From Micromonospora peucetia (lineage in GTDB: Bacteria > Actinomycetota > Actinomycetes > Mycobacteriales > Micromonosporaceae), in NCBI RefSeq assembly GCF_900091625.1, contig NZ_FMIC01000002.1:3720001-3784000 (forward strand): a DNA stretch of 64,000 bases, given 5' to 3'. Below, piece after piece: positions 53,073-62,586 of this stretch. Within the stretch, counting starts at the first letter, position 1; each line of letters opens with the position of its first letter. The translations under genes were made by a program, and so were the position numbers. The notes under the pieces are model-generated. The model did no database searches. It was not told where the DNA came from and worked only from the letters and a program-made list of their open reading frames with translations.

Positions 53073-53742
53073 GAAGGTCAACGAACCACGCCGGGCACGA
53101 GGAGTGGCCATTATCGCGGCGCTGTTCCTCGGCGTGTCGATATCTCTGTCGGCGTGCGCCGAGCCGCGCTCGGGCAGCGACCCAACGGCGGGCTCGGCCG
53201 AGGCGCAGAATTCTGACGAGCGCTTCTGGCAGACGTTCCGGATCTCCGGTGACGAGGTGGAGCCGTATGTCCCCCTGGGATCTATGGCGCAGACCGCTGA
53301 CGCAACCGTGTTGGCCCGCTTCGGCAAGGTAGGAAAGATTCGCACTCTCACCGCCGAGGGTAACGATACGGTCCACTACGTATCCGTCGACCTGGCTGTG
53401 ACCCGTGAACTCGCCGGCAAGGGCGGCCTTCCCTCGGTGGTCCCGCTTGAATTCATGGTCATTCCCGGACGAGGGCAATCGATCGATGACGTCGCCGGGG
53501 AAATGTCCGCAGCGCTCCCGAAGGAAGAAATGGTCCTCTTCCTGCGCGCGAAGAAGGGTGCCGGTGAGGCGGGGCTGTACCGCGTGGTCAACTCTCGCGG
53601 ACTCTGGGCATCCACCTCGCGTGAAACCCTCGACACGCCTTTGGCCGAGAAGCCGGTGAAGGACGAGGCGCAGTACAAAAGCGATCTCGCCAAGGTGTCG
53701 ACGATTCCAGAACTCGCCAACCTCGTCGACAACCTACGGTAA
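53059..53742 (+). CDS. lipoprotein, unknown function
   Basis: ATG 53059 gives 227 aa. The lipobox is LSAC near residues 30-33 after a hydrophobic helix (GVAIIAALFLGVSISLSAC). The exported part has no clear domain. Overlap with the metalloprotease gene means coupled translation; it may hold or inhibit the protease at the membrane (inference). Confidence 0.75.
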   Translation: MRPTEKVNEPRRARGVAIIAALFLGVSISLSACAEPRSGSDPTAGSAEAQNSDERFWQTFRISGDEVEPYVPLGSMAQTADATVLARFGKVGKIRTLTAEGNDTVHYVSVDLAVTRELAGKGGLPSVVPLEFMVIPGRGQSIDDVAGEMSAALPKEEMVLFLRAKKGAGEAGLYRVVNSRGLWASTSRETLDTPLAEKPVKDEAQYKSDLAKVSTIPELANLVDNLR

Positions 53743-54056
53743 CGCCCACGACAGGCTGCCAATGCCCGGTGACGCAGGTGATGGTTGCAGGTGGTTGCTT
53801 CGCGGCGAGGGTGGTAACCGTGCTGATGCTCAACCTTCCCTCGTTGATGCGACTCTGCCGCTGATCCAAATGGGGCAGACTCCTGGAGGGGTACGACTCC
53901 GCGCAGGCGAACGCTGAGGTGAAGAGGCGCAGCGTCCTGATGGCTGCCCTGACCGCAGTGCGGCGCTCGATCCTGCGTTCGAGCCCCGGTGGCCAAGCGC
54001 CGTTGTGGGTGTGCGCGCCGGCCGCCGGGTTGCCGTCGGCGCGCACACCGAAATGG
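53743..54056. other. gene-free stretch with terminator
   Basis: No gene is supported. A hairpin at 54009-54048 (GTGTGCGCGCCG / CGGCGCGCACAC, 16-nt loop) follows the ArsI/CadI-type gene's stop on the minus strand and probably ends its transcript. Confidence 0.5.
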
Positions 54057-54515
54057 TCAAGAGCAGTTTGACGCGGCTCCGTCGGAGGTCGGCTCCAACT
54101 CGGCCGCCGGGGTGCAGCAGGCGCTCTCGGTCTTCTTCTGGAGCTGGTCTGAGTCGGCCTTGACGGTGTAGACCTCCCAGGGCTCGTTGCCCGGACCGCG
54201 CACCCAGACCTTGTCCTGGAGGGCGTAGCAGCACTCGGTGCTGTTCTCCTCCAGGGTGATCAGGCCTGCGTCGGTGAGCCGCTTCGTGGCTGCGTTGACC
54301 TCGTCGGTGCTGAACACCTCGACGCCCAGGTGGTCCATTACGGTGGGCTGCTCGGGCTCGCCTTCGAGCAGGACGAGCTTCAGTGGCGGGTTCTCGATGG
54401 CGAAGTTGGCGTAGCCGGGGCGCCGCTTGGCCGGCTCGGTGTTGAACAGCCTGGAGTAGAAGGCGACGGAACCTTCGAGGTCGGACACGCGCAGGGCGAG
54501 CTGGACACGGGACAT
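54057..54515 (-). CDS. ArsI/CadI-type dioxygenase (C-As lyase family)
   Basis: ATG 54515 gives 152 aa in a glyoxalase fold. The metal ligands match ArsI: Gln5 (MSRVQLAL), His62 (DHLGVEVF) and Glu114 (EPWEVY). The vicinal Cys95-Cys96 pair (TECCYAL) binds trivalent arsenic in ArsI enzymes, which cleave organoarsenicals. The family also includes CadI, named for cadmium induction. There is no ars operon here; the gene stands alone behind a palindromic operator, so it may be controlled by a distant ArsR. Confidence 0.85.
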   Translation of the reverse strand: MSRVQLALRVSDLEGSVAFYSRLFNTEPAKRRPGYANFAIENPPLKLVLLEGEPEQPTVMDHLGVEVFSTDEVNAATKRLTDAGLITLEENSTECCYALQDKVWVRGPGNEPWEVYTVKADSDQLQKKTESACCTPAAELEPTSDGAASNCS

Positions 54516-54569
54516 GGGATTTTTCCTGCTGTCTAGATGTTTTTCTAAGCAGGTCCACCTTTGCAGCCT

Positions 54570-54605
54570 GTTTCGACATCTGTCAACCTAGAGATATATC
54601 GAAAC
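54570..54605 (-). promoter_or_regulatory. operator/promoter of the ArsI-type gene
   Basis: GTTTCGACATCT (54570-54581) is inverted as AGATATATCGAAAC (54592-54605), with a minus-strand TTGACA (54586-54581) in the centre. An ArsR/SmtB-type repressor bound here would cover the -35 box. Confidence 0.6.
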
Positions 54606-54785
54606 AATCCCTCCCTGTGGAGGTCTTCAAGCGGTGGCGTGCGCTCGTCGAGTTGTAGGTGTTTCCGGCCTGAGTCCTAAACACCCTAATTCCGCCCGAG
54701 TGGGGGATTTCGTACCACTTGACGTGACGTATCCTCCTACCTCTCGTTGCCCCCGGTGTCAACCATCCACAACACGGGGGAATAC

Positions 54786-56165
54786 ATGAGCAAGACCTCT
54801 GCGTCGCTCAGGCGAGGCGGCCTCTACGCGCGGCTGGCGGTGTTCGCGCTGCTGGCCAGTGGCCTGCTGCTCGCCGGCGGCTCGCCGGCCGCTGCCGCGT
54901 CGACGATCAACATCAACCCGGGGCACGTGCCGACGACGGCGGCTTCGTTCACCCAGAACTGCGACTTCCACGGCGGTGCCTACCCGGACGAGGACGGATG
55001 GGCGTTCGAACTGCCGGGCGCTCCCGACATCAGCGGCGTCTTCCAGACGATCACGACGACGTTCAGGACGCCGACCGGCGCCACCACGAGGACGATCCCC
55101 ACCGCCCCCAACAGCGCCATCGTCAGGGGCCCGGGCACCAGCAAGGCGTGGATCCGGGTCCCGGCCGGCTGGACGTTGACCGGTGCCAGCGCGGTGGTCT
55201 CCGGTACCGCCGACTCCTTCGTGCTCAGGTCCACCTGCATGGCGTCGTCCGCCCCCCGGCCGAACTCGAAGCTGTACCTGACCAAGACCGGGTATCCGGC
55301 CAAGGACGTGAAAGCCGGTGATGAGGTCACCTACCTCTACAAGGTGACGAACCAGAGCACGGGCACGACCTACCCGATCAGCAAGATCGCCATCACCGAC
55401 GACACGGTCACCGGTATCACCTGCGAGGCCACGTGGCTCGCGCCGAAGGCGAGCACCACCTGCACCGGCAAGTACACCGTCAAGAAGACCGACGTGAAGA
55501 AGGGCAAGATCGTCAACACCGCTCAGGCCACCGGGTGGTTCGACAGGCAGGCGGTGTGGTCCAACAAGGCGACGTTCACGGTGACCACCAAGCCGGAGCC
55601 GCCGAAGCAGGTCAGCCTGTCGATCGACAAGAAGGCCCGGGTCGAGTCGGACTGCCACAAGAAGTGTGAGAACGACGGCTACGCCGCCAAGGGCGACAAG
55701 ATCTTCTACACCTACCGGGTGACGAACACCGGCACGGTCACCATCACCCACGTCGGCGTCCACGACCGGAACGCCGGACGCGTGGTCTGCAACAGCGGCA
55801 CGCTGGCGCGCGGCACGAGCACCGACTGCCACGCCGTCAAGCCGCACGTGGTGACCAAGGCCGACGTCAAGGCCGGCAAGGTGGTCAACACGGCCCGGGC
55901 GACCGGCAAGTTCGACGGCAGGTACGTGGCCTCCGACCCGGCCACCGTCACCGTCTGCATCCGGCACGGCAAGTACGACCACCGGCACGACGACAAGGAC
56001 GGCAAGCACGACAAGGACGGCAAGCACGACAAGGACCAGAAGGAGCTGCCGGTCACCGGTGACAGCTCCAACATGGCCCTCTCCCTCGGTGGCGGCCTGC
56101 TGGCCGCCGGTGGTCTCCTGCTGGGAGCCAGCCGGATCCGCCGCAGGGCGCACGTCCAGATCTGA
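54786..56165 (+). CDS. LPxTG-type surface protein with DUF11-like repeats
   Basis: ATG 54786 has GGGGGA upstream; 459 aa. A signal peptide (residues about 15-40), an N-terminal domain of about 130 residues, two DUF11/DUF7507-like beta domains (each with GDEVTYLYKVTNQSTGT-type and DVKKGKIVNTAQATG-type blocks), a His/Asp/Lys-rich stretch (HDKDGKHDKDGKHDKDQ) and a sortase signal (LPVTG, helix, RIRRR) follow in order. It would be covalently attached to the wall. No sortase gene is in the window. Confidence 0.88.
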   Translation: MSKTSASLRRGGLYARLAVFALLASGLLLAGGSPAAAASTININPGHVPTTAASFTQNCDFHGGAYPDEDGWAFELPGAPDISGVFQTITTTFRTPTGATTRTIPTAPNSAIVRGPGTSKAWIRVPAGWTLTGASAVVSGTADSFVLRSTCMASSAPRPNSKLYLTKTGYPAKDVKAGDEVTYLYKVTNQSTGTTYPISKIAITDDTVTGITCEATWLAPKASTTCTGKYTVKKTDVKKGKIVNTAQATGWFDRQAVWSNKATFTVTTKPEPPKQVSLSIDKKARVESDCHKKCENDGYAAKGDKIFYTYRVTNTGTVTITHVGVHDRNAGRVVCNSGTLARGTSTDCHAVKPHVVTKADVKAGKVVNTARATGKFDGRYVASDPATVTVCIRHGKYDHRHDDKDGKHDKDGKHDKDQKELPVTGDSSNMALSLGGGLLAAGGLLLGASRIRRRAHVQI

Positions 56166-56180
56166 TCGGTACGGCAGACA

Positions 56181-56208
56181 CTCCGGGCACCGCATTCGGT
56201 GCCCGGAG
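56181..56208 (+). terminator. intrinsic terminator
   Basis: A perfect 12-bp stem (CTCCGGGCACCG / CGGTGCCCGGAG) with a CATT loop is followed by TTGTCTTTT. Confidence 0.85.
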
Positions 56209-56356
56209 TTGTCTTTTCTCCGCCCTCCGACGTGCCTGTGGAGATCACTGGTTCGCGCCAGGGTCGGCCGCCGGCCGACCGAACCGGGCACAGCATGTCG
56301 GGTCGGGCACGGGCTTCCCGCCTAGCGTTGCTGCTCGTAAGGGAAAGGAGAACCGG

Positions 56357-57223
56357 GTGCTGGAGCGGCTCAACCAGGCGATGGAACACATCGAGCGGTA
56401 CCTCGAACAGCCGATCGAGGTGGCCGAGCTGGCGCGGATCGCGGTGACGTCGGAGTACCACCTCCGGCGGCTCTTCTCGGCGTTGGCGGGAGTCGGCCTG
56501 TCCGAGTACATCCGCCGCCGGCGGTTGACCGTCGCGGGCGCGGAGGTGCTCGCGGGGGAGCGGGCGCTGCTCGATGTCGCCGTCCGCTACGGCTACAGCT
56601 CGACCGAGGCGTTCGCCCGGGCGTTCCACGCCGTGCACGGCGTGGGCCCCGGCGAGGCCCGGCGTACGGGGGCCGCATTGCGCTCCCAGCCCCGGATGTC
56701 CTTCCGACTCGTCGTCGAAGGGAGCAGCAGCATGCGATACCGGATCGTGCACAAGGACGAGTTCCAGCTGGTGGGTCGTAAAGCCCGCGTACCGCTGGTG
56801 CACGAGGGGATGAACCCGGCGATCGTCGCCTTCGTCAAGGGCCTCGCGCCCGAGACGGTACGCCGGATCGAGGCGCTGTCCGACCAGGAGCCGCAGGGCA
56901 TCGTGAACGTGAGCGCCGACGTGGCCGACAGTCGCGCGGAGGGCACCGAGCTGGACTACTGGTACGGCGTGGTGACCGGCGCGGACGTGCCGGAGGACCT
57001 GGACGCGCTGGAGGTGCCGGCGGGCGCCTGGGCGGTCTTCGAGACCTCCGGGGCGTTCCCGCAGGCGGTGCAGTACCTGTGGCGGGACGTGTTCACGCAG
57101 TGGTTCCCGTCCAACCCGTACCGCAGCCGACCGGGACCGGAGATCTCCCGTACCCGGCTGTCGGCGGACGGCACCGAGGCGGACGCCGAGCTGTGGATTC
57201 CGGTGGAGCCCGTCACCCGCTGA
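56357..57223 (+). CDS. AraC-family regulator with GyrI-like effector domain
   Basis: GTG 56357 follows AAGGAGAA; 288 aa. Two helix-turn-helix motifs lie at about residues 23-44 and 70-92 (VAVRYGYSSTEAFARAFHA). From about 125 the GyrI/Rob-like ligand-binding domain begins (MRYRIVHKDEFQLVGRKARV). The effector is unknown. It is convergent with the nucleotidyltransferase and overlaps it by 11 bp. Confidence 0.9.
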   Translation: MLERLNQAMEHIERYLEQPIEVAELARIAVTSEYHLRRLFSALAGVGLSEYIRRRRLTVAGAEVLAGERALLDVAVRYGYSSTEAFARAFHAVHGVGPGEARRTGAALRSQPRMSFRLVVEGSSSMRYRIVHKDEFQLVGRKARVPLVHEGMNPAIVAFVKGLAPETVRRIEALSDQEPQGIVNVSADVADSRAEGTELDYWYGVVTGADVPEDLDALEVPAGAWAVFETSGAFPQAVQYLWRDVFTQWFPSNPYRSRPGPEISRTRLSADGTEADAELWIPVEPVTR

Positions 57224-58034
57224 TCTCGTTCAGCACCGCTCGTTGGAAGGCGCGGGCCTCGGGACCGCCCGGCGGTGGCCCGCCGGCCCGCGCCGCGATC
57301 GACCGTTCGATCAGGTCGCCGGGCTCGCCGTGGACGCGGCGCTCGGCGCCTGCCGTCGGGTCGCCCGGCCAGCCGTCGGCGACCAGCCGACGGCCGGCGT
57401 CGACCTTCGACAGCCAGACGCCGTGGCGGACCTTGACCAGGGAACGGCAGGCGCCGAGCACCGCGTCCTCGGCGCCGGGGGCGGGACCGTCGCCGGGCGG
57501 GGTCGGCAGGGCCAGCCACCAGCGCAGCGAGTCGGTCAGCAGGCGACGCAGGTCGGCGGGGAAGAGGTCGGCGAAGGTCTCGGCGGCCGGCGGCCCGAGC
57601 AGGGCGTACCCGCACTGGTGCAGGATGCTGCGGTCCAGGCCGTACCAGAACAGGCCGTCCTCGGCCGGCCGGTCGGCAGCGGCCCACGTTGCCCGGAACG
57701 GCATCCGCGCGCCGGTGTTCAGTTCGACCTCGAAGCCGGCCTCCGGTGTGCCGGAGCGGGCGATCTTCCACCGGTACACGACCAGTTCCAGCCCGCGCGC
57801 GGGGCAGGGCAGCGCCTCGTGTCGCAGCCGCGCCACCAACTCCTGTTTGCGCGTGAGGTCGAGGGCTTCGGCGCTGACCAGCGCGACGTCGACGTCGCTG
57901 CGTCCCGGCTGGTACGCGCCCAGCCCGACGGAGCCGGCCGCGTACGCCCCGACGAGGTCGTCGCCGAGGACGTCGCGGGCGGCGGTGACCAGGTCGCCGA
58001 GGTAGCGGCGCAGGGGCGGGTCGAGGTCAGTCAT
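57213..58034 (-). CDS. nucleotidyltransferase (aminoglycoside-adenylyltransferase-like)
   Basis: ATG 58034 gives 273 aa. The catalytic motif GSVGLGAYQPGRSDVDVALV (G-S-x(n)-D-x-D) is near residues 33-52, and the C-terminal helical part resembles the AadA/DUF4111 region. The true substrate is uncertain; many such genes do not give resistance. It overlaps the NUDIX gene by 8 bp, so the pair is co-transcribed. Confidence 0.82.
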   Translation of the reverse strand: MTDLDPPLRRYLGDLVTAARDVLGDDLVGAYAAGSVGLGAYQPGRSDVDVALVSAEALDLTRKQELVARLRHEALPCPARGLELVVYRWKIARSGTPEAGFEVELNTGARMPFRATWAAADRPAEDGLFWYGLDRSILHQCGYALLGPPAAETFADLFPADLRRLLTDSLRWWLALPTPPGDGPAPGAEDAVLGACRSLVKVRHGVWLSKVDAGRRLVADGWPGDPTAGAERRVHGEPGDLIERSIAARAGGPPPGGPEARAFQRAVLNEISG

Positions 58035-58524
58035 CGGACTCGGCCCAGCCCGTGCCGGCGGGCAGGAACCAGGCGGTCGCCTCGTCACCGAGGGCGTGCG
58101 CGACGACCAGTCGGGCGTGCCGGTCCAGCGCGGGCAGCCGGTCCGGCGGGAACCAGCCCACGGCCACCGACTCGTCGTCGTTGACCCGGGCGGTGCCGCC
58201 GACCAGCCGGCAGCGGAAGCCGAGGTTGAGGAACTCGCAGCGGTCGCCGTTGGGGTAGGTGTGCGGGTGCGAGACGACGCTGCTCAGCCGGACCGGCTCG
58301 ACCTGCACGCCGGTCTCCTCCCGCACCTCGCGGACCACCGCCGTGGCCGGCTGCTCGCCCGGCTCGATGATGCCGCTGACCACCGACCAGCGGCCGTCGT
58401 CGGCGCGCCTGCCGAGCAGCAGCTTGCCGGCGTCGTCGCACACCACCGCGCTGACGCTCGACAGCGGGAGCAGGTCGTGGCCGACGCGTTCGCGCAGCCG
58501 CAGGATGTGGTCCGGAACGCCCAT
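58027..58524 (-). CDS. NUDIX hydrolase
   Basis: ATG 58524 gives 165 aa with the Nudix box G-x5-E-x7-REVREETGV (GIIEPGEQPATAVVREVREE). Substrate unknown. It is the first gene of a pair with the nucleotidyltransferase. Confidence 0.9.
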   Translation of the reverse strand: MGVPDHILRLRERVGHDLLPLSSVSAVVCDDAGKLLLGRRADDGRWSVVSGIIEPGEQPATAVVREVREETGVQVEPVRLSSVVSHPHTYPNGDRCEFLNLGFRCRLVGGTARVNDDESVAVGWFPPDRLPALDRHARLVVAHALGDEATAWFLPAGTGWAESDD

Positions 58525-58743
58525 CCGGCGACCCTAACCCGCCCCCGAGCGGCGGCCCGCCCGGCCAGCACCTCGCCCCGCCACGGCTGCCCCTAAGCGG
58601 TAGACGGGGTGTGCGTCGTGCACCGGCTTGGCCTGTTTTCGCAGTTCCAGCCCCTGACGGCGGGAGCACGTCTACTGTGGAGAACATCGGCGACTTGTGG
58701 TGTTCCGGTGGCGGACGGGTGGTTCCCGGTGCACAGTGATCCC

Positions 58744-58947
58744 ATGAGCGACAGCGGAAACGGTGGGCACTACTACTGGTGCACCCGACACCACCGGGTC
58801 GAGACCGATGCCGACGTGTGCCCCGCCAGGCACGTTCTCGGGCCGTACGCCTCAGCCGCCGACGCGGAGAACGCCCTGCAGACGGTGCGGGAGCGCAACG
58901 ACGCGTGGGAGGCCGAGGACGCCCGCTGGGCCGGGGAGAGCAGATAG
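58744..58947 (+). CDS. small conserved actinobacterial protein
   Basis: ATG 58744 gives 67 aa with HYYWCTRHHRVE and CPARHVLGPYASAADAENAL. Two Cys and several His may bind metal. The family is widespread in actinobacteria; function unknown. Confidence 0.7.
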   Translation: MSDSGNGGHYYWCTRHHRVETDADVCPARHVLGPYASAADAENALQTVRERNDAWEAEDARWAGESR

Positions 58948-59023
58948 GCGGCGCGGGACGGCCCGCGCCGAGATACTTGGTGCTCCGCGAGGGCGAGAGC
59001 ACGTCCCCAGGAAGGGAACCGAG

Positions 59024-60004
59024 ATGGCCGAAGCACAGCAGGCCACCACCCGCCCGGCCGCCAGACGTACGACCGCCAGGAAGACCGCCGCGGCGGAGCG
59101 GACCGCGGGCACCACGCGGACCGCGCGCCGGTCCGCCACGACCACGGCGGCGAAGAAGGCGCCGGCCAAGAAGGCGACGGGCGGTGCGGGGCGGGCCCCG
59201 GCGAAGAAGACCACCGCCGCGAAGGCGCCCGCGAACAAGGCGACGACCAGGAACGCCACGGCGGCGAAGAAGACGACCGCCGCCGCGAAGAAGGCCCCCG
59301 CCACGGCGAAGCGGACGACGGCGGCGGCCAGGAGCACGGCGGCGAAGAAGACGACCTCGGCGAGGACGCCCGCCCGAAAGGCGGCGACGAAGGCTGCCAC
59401 CACGGCGAGGAAGACGGCCGCGCCGGCGAAGAAAGCCCCCGCCAGGACCACCGCCGCCGCCCGCAAGGCCACCCCGGCGGCGAAGAAGACCACCACCACG
59501 GCGGCGAAGACGACCGCCACCACAGTGGCGAAGAAGACTGCCTCGGCGGTGGCGAAGACGACCGCCACCATGGTGGCGAAGAAGACTGCCTCGGCAGTGG
59601 CGAAGAAGACCGCCGCAACGGTGGCGAAGAAGACCACGACGGCGGCGAAGGCCCCGGCGAAGAAGGCCGCCGCCAAGAAGACGACGCCGGCCAGAAAGAC
59701 GACGCCGGCCAAGAAGACGACGTCGGCGAGAAAGACGACGCAGGCCAGGACGACGGCCGCGACCCGGCCTACCGGTGGCGCCCGCAAGGCCGCCGCGAAG
59801 AAGGCCCCCGCCAGGAAGGCCACCGGAACATCCTCGGCCACCACCCGCAAGGCGGCGGCGAAGAAGGCCCCGGCGAAGAAGACGACCGCCGCCAAGGCGC
59901 CGGCCAGGAAGGTCACCGCGCGCAAGGCACCCGCCCCGATGGCCGCGGCCCGGGCCACCGCTACCCGGGGCGTACGGGCGAGCGCGCGCAGGGCGACCGG
60001 CTGA
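59024..60004 (+). CDS. Lys/Ala-rich histone H1-like protein
   Basis: ATG 59024 follows AGGAAGGGAACC; 326 aa, almost entirely Lys, Ala, Thr, Arg and Pro in KKAPAKKTT-type repeats. There is no HU core domain, so it resembles the tails of actinobacterial histone-like proteins and may bind DNA non-specifically. The antisense strand carries a long open frame because of the biased codons; I regard it as a shadow. Confidence 0.85.
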   Translation: MAEAQQATTRPAARRTTARKTAAAERTAGTTRTARRSATTTAAKKAPAKKATGGAGRAPAKKTTAAKAPANKATTRNATAAKKTTAAAKKAPATAKRTTAAARSTAAKKTTSARTPARKAATKAATTARKTAAPAKKAPARTTAAARKATPAAKKTTTTAAKTTATTVAKKTASAVAKTTATMVAKKTASAVAKKTAATVAKKTTTAAKAPAKKAAAKKTTPARKTTPAKKTTSARKTTQARTTAATRPTGGARKAAAKKAPARKATGTSSATTRKAAAKKAPAKKTTAAKAPARKVTARKAPAPMAAARATATRGVRASARRATG

Positions 60005-60071
60005 CCGCCACGCGGGGCGACCGGCGCTCGCCGGGAAGCGGATCATCCGCCACACTGTCAGGATTGACCCC

Positions 60072-61505
60072 GTGGTGATCCGACGCGTAATCGCACCCCG
60101 CATCGACTTCGGCGCGCTGCGTCGCGAGCTGGGACTGCCCGAGGGGTTCCCGGTCGCGGCGCAGCGCGAGGCCGACGCCGCGGCGGCCACGCCGCCCCGG
60201 CCCGCCGCCGACCGCACCGACGTCCCGTTCGTCACCGTCGACCCCGCCGGCTCGCGTGACCTCGACCAGGCGATGCACCTCGCCCGCCGCGCCGGCGGCG
60301 GCTACCGGGTGTCGTACGCGATTGCCGACGTCGCCACGCACGTCCGCCCCGGCGGTGCGCTGGAGGAGGAGACCTGGCGGCGCGGGCAGACCGTCTACCT
60401 GCCCGACGGCACCGTGCCGTTGCACCCCGAGGCTCTCAGCGAGGGCGCGGCGAGCCTCCTGCCGGACGTCGACCGGGCCGCCGTGGTGTGGACCGTCGAC
60501 CTGGACGCCGACGGCGGCACCGTCGGGGTCACGCTGGAACGCGCGCTGGTCCGCAGCCGGGCCAAGCTGGAGTACGTCGGCGTGCAGGCAGCCGCCGACG
60601 CCGGCCGGCTGCCCGAGCCGATCGCCCTGCTGCCCGAGATCGGGGCCCTGCTCACCGCCCGTGGCCTGCGCCGGGGCGCGATCAACCTGCCACTGCCCGA
60701 GCAGGACGTGGAAGCCGACGGCGACGGCTGGCGGCTGGTGCTGCGCGGGCCGGTGCCGATGGAGGAGCACAACGCCCAGATCTCGCTGCTGACCGGGATG
60801 GCCGCCGCCGACATCATGCTGGCCGGGGAGATCGGCCTGCTGCGTACGATGCCGGCGCCGAAGCCCGAGGCGGTGGCCCGGCTGCGGGCCGCCGCCGCCC
60901 CGCTGGGCGTGCACTGGCCGGACGGGGCCGGCCCCGGCGAGGTGATCGCCGGCCTGGACCCTGCACAGCCCCGGTCGGCCGCCTTCGTCGACCAGGCCGC
61001 CGAGTTGATGCGCGGTGCCGCGTACACGGCCTTCGACGGCGCGTTGCCCGAGCAGCGCGAGCACGGCGGGGTCGCCGCCGCGTACGCCCATGTCACCGCG
61101 CCGTTGCGGCGACTGGCCGACCGGTACGCCACCGAGGTCTGCCTGGCTTTGCACGAGGGTCGGGCGGTGCCCGACTGGGCCCGCGCGGCGCTGCCCCGGC
61201 TGCCGGACGTGATGGCCAGCACCGACCGGGCCGCCTCGGCGGCCACTCGCGGTGCGATCGAGCTGGCCGAGGCGGTGCTGCTCCAGCACCGGGTGGGGGA
61301 GACCTTCGACGCGGCGGTGCTGGACGTGGACACGGCCCCGGACGGCAGGTCCCGCCCCGGTCGCCGGCCCGGCGGCACCGTGGCGCTGGACGACCCGCCG
61401 GTCCGCGCCCGCTGCCTCGGCGAGCTGCCGCTCGGCGAGCGGATCCGGGTCCGGCTGGTCACCGCCGACCCGGTCGCCCGCGCGGTGGCCTTCGAACGGG
61501 CCTGA
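60072..61505 (+). CDS. RNB-domain exoribonuclease (RNase II family)
   Basis: GTG 60072 has a CAGGAT box 7 nt before it, fitting a leaderless start; 477 aa. The RNB domain is complete: FVTVDPAGSRDLDQAMHLA near residues 55-73 carries the catalytic Asp cluster, and HVTAPLRRLADRY near 339-351 is the late conserved block. No cold-shock or S1 domain flanks it in the usual places. It degrades RNA 3' to 5'. Confidence 0.9.
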   Translation: MVIRRVIAPRIDFGALRRELGLPEGFPVAAQREADAAAATPPRPAADRTDVPFVTVDPAGSRDLDQAMHLARRAGGGYRVSYAIADVATHVRPGGALEEETWRRGQTVYLPDGTVPLHPEALSEGAASLLPDVDRAAVVWTVDLDADGGTVGVTLERALVRSRAKLEYVGVQAAADAGRLPEPIALLPEIGALLTARGLRRGAINLPLPEQDVEADGDGWRLVLRGPVPMEEHNAQISLLTGMAAADIMLAGEIGLLRTMPAPKPEAVARLRAAAAPLGVHWPDGAGPGEVIAGLDPAQPRSAAFVDQAAELMRGAAYTAFDGALPEQREHGGVAAAYAHVTAPLRRLADRYATEVCLALHEGRAVPDWARAALPRLPDVMASTDRAASAATRGAIELAEAVLLQHRVGETFDAAVLDVDTAPDGRSRPGRRPGGTVALDDPPVRARCLGELPLGERIRVRLVTADPVARAVAFERA

Positions 61506-61695
61506 CAACCCGTCGGCGCCGCCCCGGTCCTCGGTCCCCGGCCCCCGGTCCTCGGTCTTCGGTCCTCGGTCCTCGTTCCGTCCCGGTCCCGGGTCGCCGG
61601 TTCCCAGCCCCGGCCGGTCGCTGGTCCGCTGGCAGCGGGGATTGTCACAGCGCCCGACGCTGCTGCTGGCGTCACCGGTTTGCGAGGATGACGGC

Positions 61696-62394
61696 ATGGC
61701 TTACGACGCGAGCACGCTGCCCGACGTGTCCGGGCTGACCGTCGGCATCATCGGCGGCACCGGCGACCAGGGGCGGGGCCTCGCCTACCGGTTCGCCCGG
61801 GCCGGCCAGACCGTGCTGATCGGGTCCCGTTCCGCCGAGCGGGCCGCGCAGTCCGCCGAGGAGATCGCGGCCCTGCCCGGTGTGCCCGCCGGGGCCCAGG
61901 TCGCCGGCGGCGGCAACGAGGAGGTGGCCCGACGCAGCGACGTGGTCGTCATCGCGGTGCCGTGGGACGGGCACGCCGCCACCGTCGCGGCGCTCGCCGA
62001 GCCGCTCGCCGGCAAGATCGTCGTCGACTGCGTCAACCCGCTCGGCTTCGACAAGCAGGGCCCGTACGCGCTCACGGTCGCCGAGGGCAGTGCCGTGCAG
62101 CAGGCCGCCGGACTGCTGCCCGACTCCCGGGTCTGCGCCGCGTTCAACCACGTCAGCGCGCCGCTGCTGGCCGACCCGGAGGTCGACCGGATCGATCTCG
62201 ACGTGCTGATCTGCGCCGAGGACCGGGAGTTGGTCAGCGTGGTCGCCGCGCTCGCCGCGCGGATCCCCGGCATGCGTGGCATCTACGCCGGCCGGCTGCG
62301 TAACGCGCACCAGATCGAGGCGTTCACCGCCAACCTGATCGCCATCAACAAGCGCTACAAGGCGCACGCCGGCATCCGCGTCACCGACCTCTGA
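61696..62394 (+). CDS. npdG: NADPH-dependent F420 reductase
   Basis: ATG 61696 gives 232 aa. The N-terminal NADPH motif GIIGGTGDQGRGLA (about 16-29) and the CVNPLGFDKQGPYAL region match NpdG/Fno. It transfers hydride between NADPH and F420, a cofactor typical of actinobacteria. The 190-bp upstream spacer holds GGTCCTCGGT repeats only. Confidence 0.9.
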   Translation: MAYDASTLPDVSGLTVGIIGGTGDQGRGLAYRFARAGQTVLIGSRSAERAAQSAEEIAALPGVPAGAQVAGGGNEEVARRSDVVVIAVPWDGHAATVAALAEPLAGKIVVDCVNPLGFDKQGPYALTVAEGSAVQQAAGLLPDSRVCAAFNHVSAPLLADPEVDRIDLDVLICAEDRELVSVVAALAARIPGMRGIYAGRLRNAHQIEAFTANLIAINKRYKAHAGIRVTDL

Positions 62395-62586
62395 CCTCCG
62401 ACCCGGGCGGACCGTAGCGGCCGGTGCTCTCCGCCGTCCAGCCATGATCGGACGGCAGGGGGTGGCGTCCGCATCAGGTCGGACGGCAGGGAGGTGGCGT
62501 CCCGGTCAGGGCCGGACTGGCGCCGCGTCGACCTCGAAGAGCATGTCGGACGGAGCGAGGGCCTGGGCGGGCGGCAGCCCTCCGGC

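Noticed and set aside
53960-53995. tRNA-like T loop (GCGTTCGAGCCCC)
   Set aside because: Flanking bases do not pair as a T stem and no other arms are found.
58852-59958. A 368-aa antisense frame over the histone-like gene
   Set aside because: Biased codons of the Lys/Ala repeats leave the opposite strand open; the Ala/Val/Phe repeats have no family features.
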